Shown in pieces: positions 6,079 to 6,196 of a stretch of DNA of 6,196 nt. The notes beneath the pieces are model-generated. The model was not told where the DNA came from. It searched no databases and worked only from the letters and a program-made list of their open reading frames with translations. This stretch comes from Hyphomicrobiales bacterium (GTDB taxonomy: Bacteria > Pseudomonadota > Alphaproteobacteria > Rhizobiales > Afifellaceae), in contig JACCSN010000962.1 of assembly GCA_013812985.1 (NCBI GenBank), positions 1-6,196 on the forward strand, written 5' to 3'. The position numbers and the translations under genes are program-made. Position 1 is the first letter of the stretch, and each line of letters starts with the position of its first letter.

Positions 6079-6196
6079 ATGATCAAAGGCATCGCTCTCG
6101 GCTTCCTGGCCTATGGCCTGTTCGCGTTCGGCGACGCCGCGGTCAAGGCGCTGGCCGGCAAGCTCTCCGTCTTCGAGATCGGCTTCTTCGGCGCGC
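6079..6196 (+). CDS. DMT/EamA-family transporter, N-terminal fragment cut by window edge
   Basis: Thirty-nine residues are visible from the ATG at 6079. They form a first membrane segment, IALGFLAYGLFAFGDAAVKA (5-24), followed by a short polar turn and the start of a second hydrophobic stretch (VFEIGFFGA). The pattern 'GD/DAxxKxL ... FEIxFF' near the first helix is typical of EamA-type drug/metabolite transporters of about 290-300 residues with ten helices in the inner membrane. The substrate cannot be told. The leader is C-rich, with no Shine-Dalgarno motif before the ATG; the frame stays open upstream without another ATG or GTG in the 78 nt checked. It is codirectional with the toxin-antitoxin pair, but the 151-bp gap suggests its own promoter. 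The call is fair from so short a fragment. Confidence 0.72.
   Translation, partial: MIKGIALGFLAYGLFAFGDAAVKALAGKLSVFEIGFFGA

Noticed and set aside
1..6196. CRISPR array, tRNA, rRNA or complete insertion sequence
   Set aside because: No regularly spaced repeats, no cloverleaf or rRNA-like stretch, and no transposase gene were seen.

Overview
The window is GC-rich with compact gene packing, and it looks like an alphaproteobacterial chromosome (Rhizobiales or Sphingomonadales type). This rests on codon style, on the dispersed repeat built around CTCATCCTGAG, and on the protein flavours. No rRNA, tRNA or single-copy marker is present, so the assignment is an inference.

Layout: positions 1-5202 carry four genes, all on the minus strand and transcribed right to left. 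They are an MDR-family dehydrogenase (5202-4153), a Gfo/Idh/MocA sugar oxidoreductase (4156-3170), a GH36-type alpha-galactosidase-like hydrolase (3170-1197), and the first ~297 residues of a UDP-glucuronate 4-epimerase (893-1, cut by the window edge). The first three overlap stop-to-start (GTGA and TGATG), so they almost certainly form one translationally coupled operon. A 222-bp MITE-like element with terminal inverted repeats and a TA duplication fills most of the ~300-bp gap before the epimerase. Its end lies about 15 bp from the epimerase start codon.

From 5326 the strand switches. A plus-strand type II toxin-antitoxin pair (RelE/HigB-like toxin 5326-5622, HTH antitoxin 5628-5927) sits divergent to the operon. 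The first 39 residues of a DMT/EamA-type transporter (6079 to the right edge) follow.

The minus-strand genes read as carbohydrate metabolism. Two different dehydrogenase folds and an intracellular glycosidase are co-produced, next to a nucleotide-sugar epimerase used for uronic-acid-containing surface polysaccharides. Whether the three-gene cassette breaks down a glycoside or remodels one for export cannot be decided here. It is the part of the window most likely to hold an undescribed pathway. The MDR protein lacks the usual zinc ligands, and the MDR plus Gfo/Idh pair resembles an unfused version of the known two-domain oxidoreductases of polysaccharide clusters. No CRISPR array, prophage or complete insertion sequence is seen.
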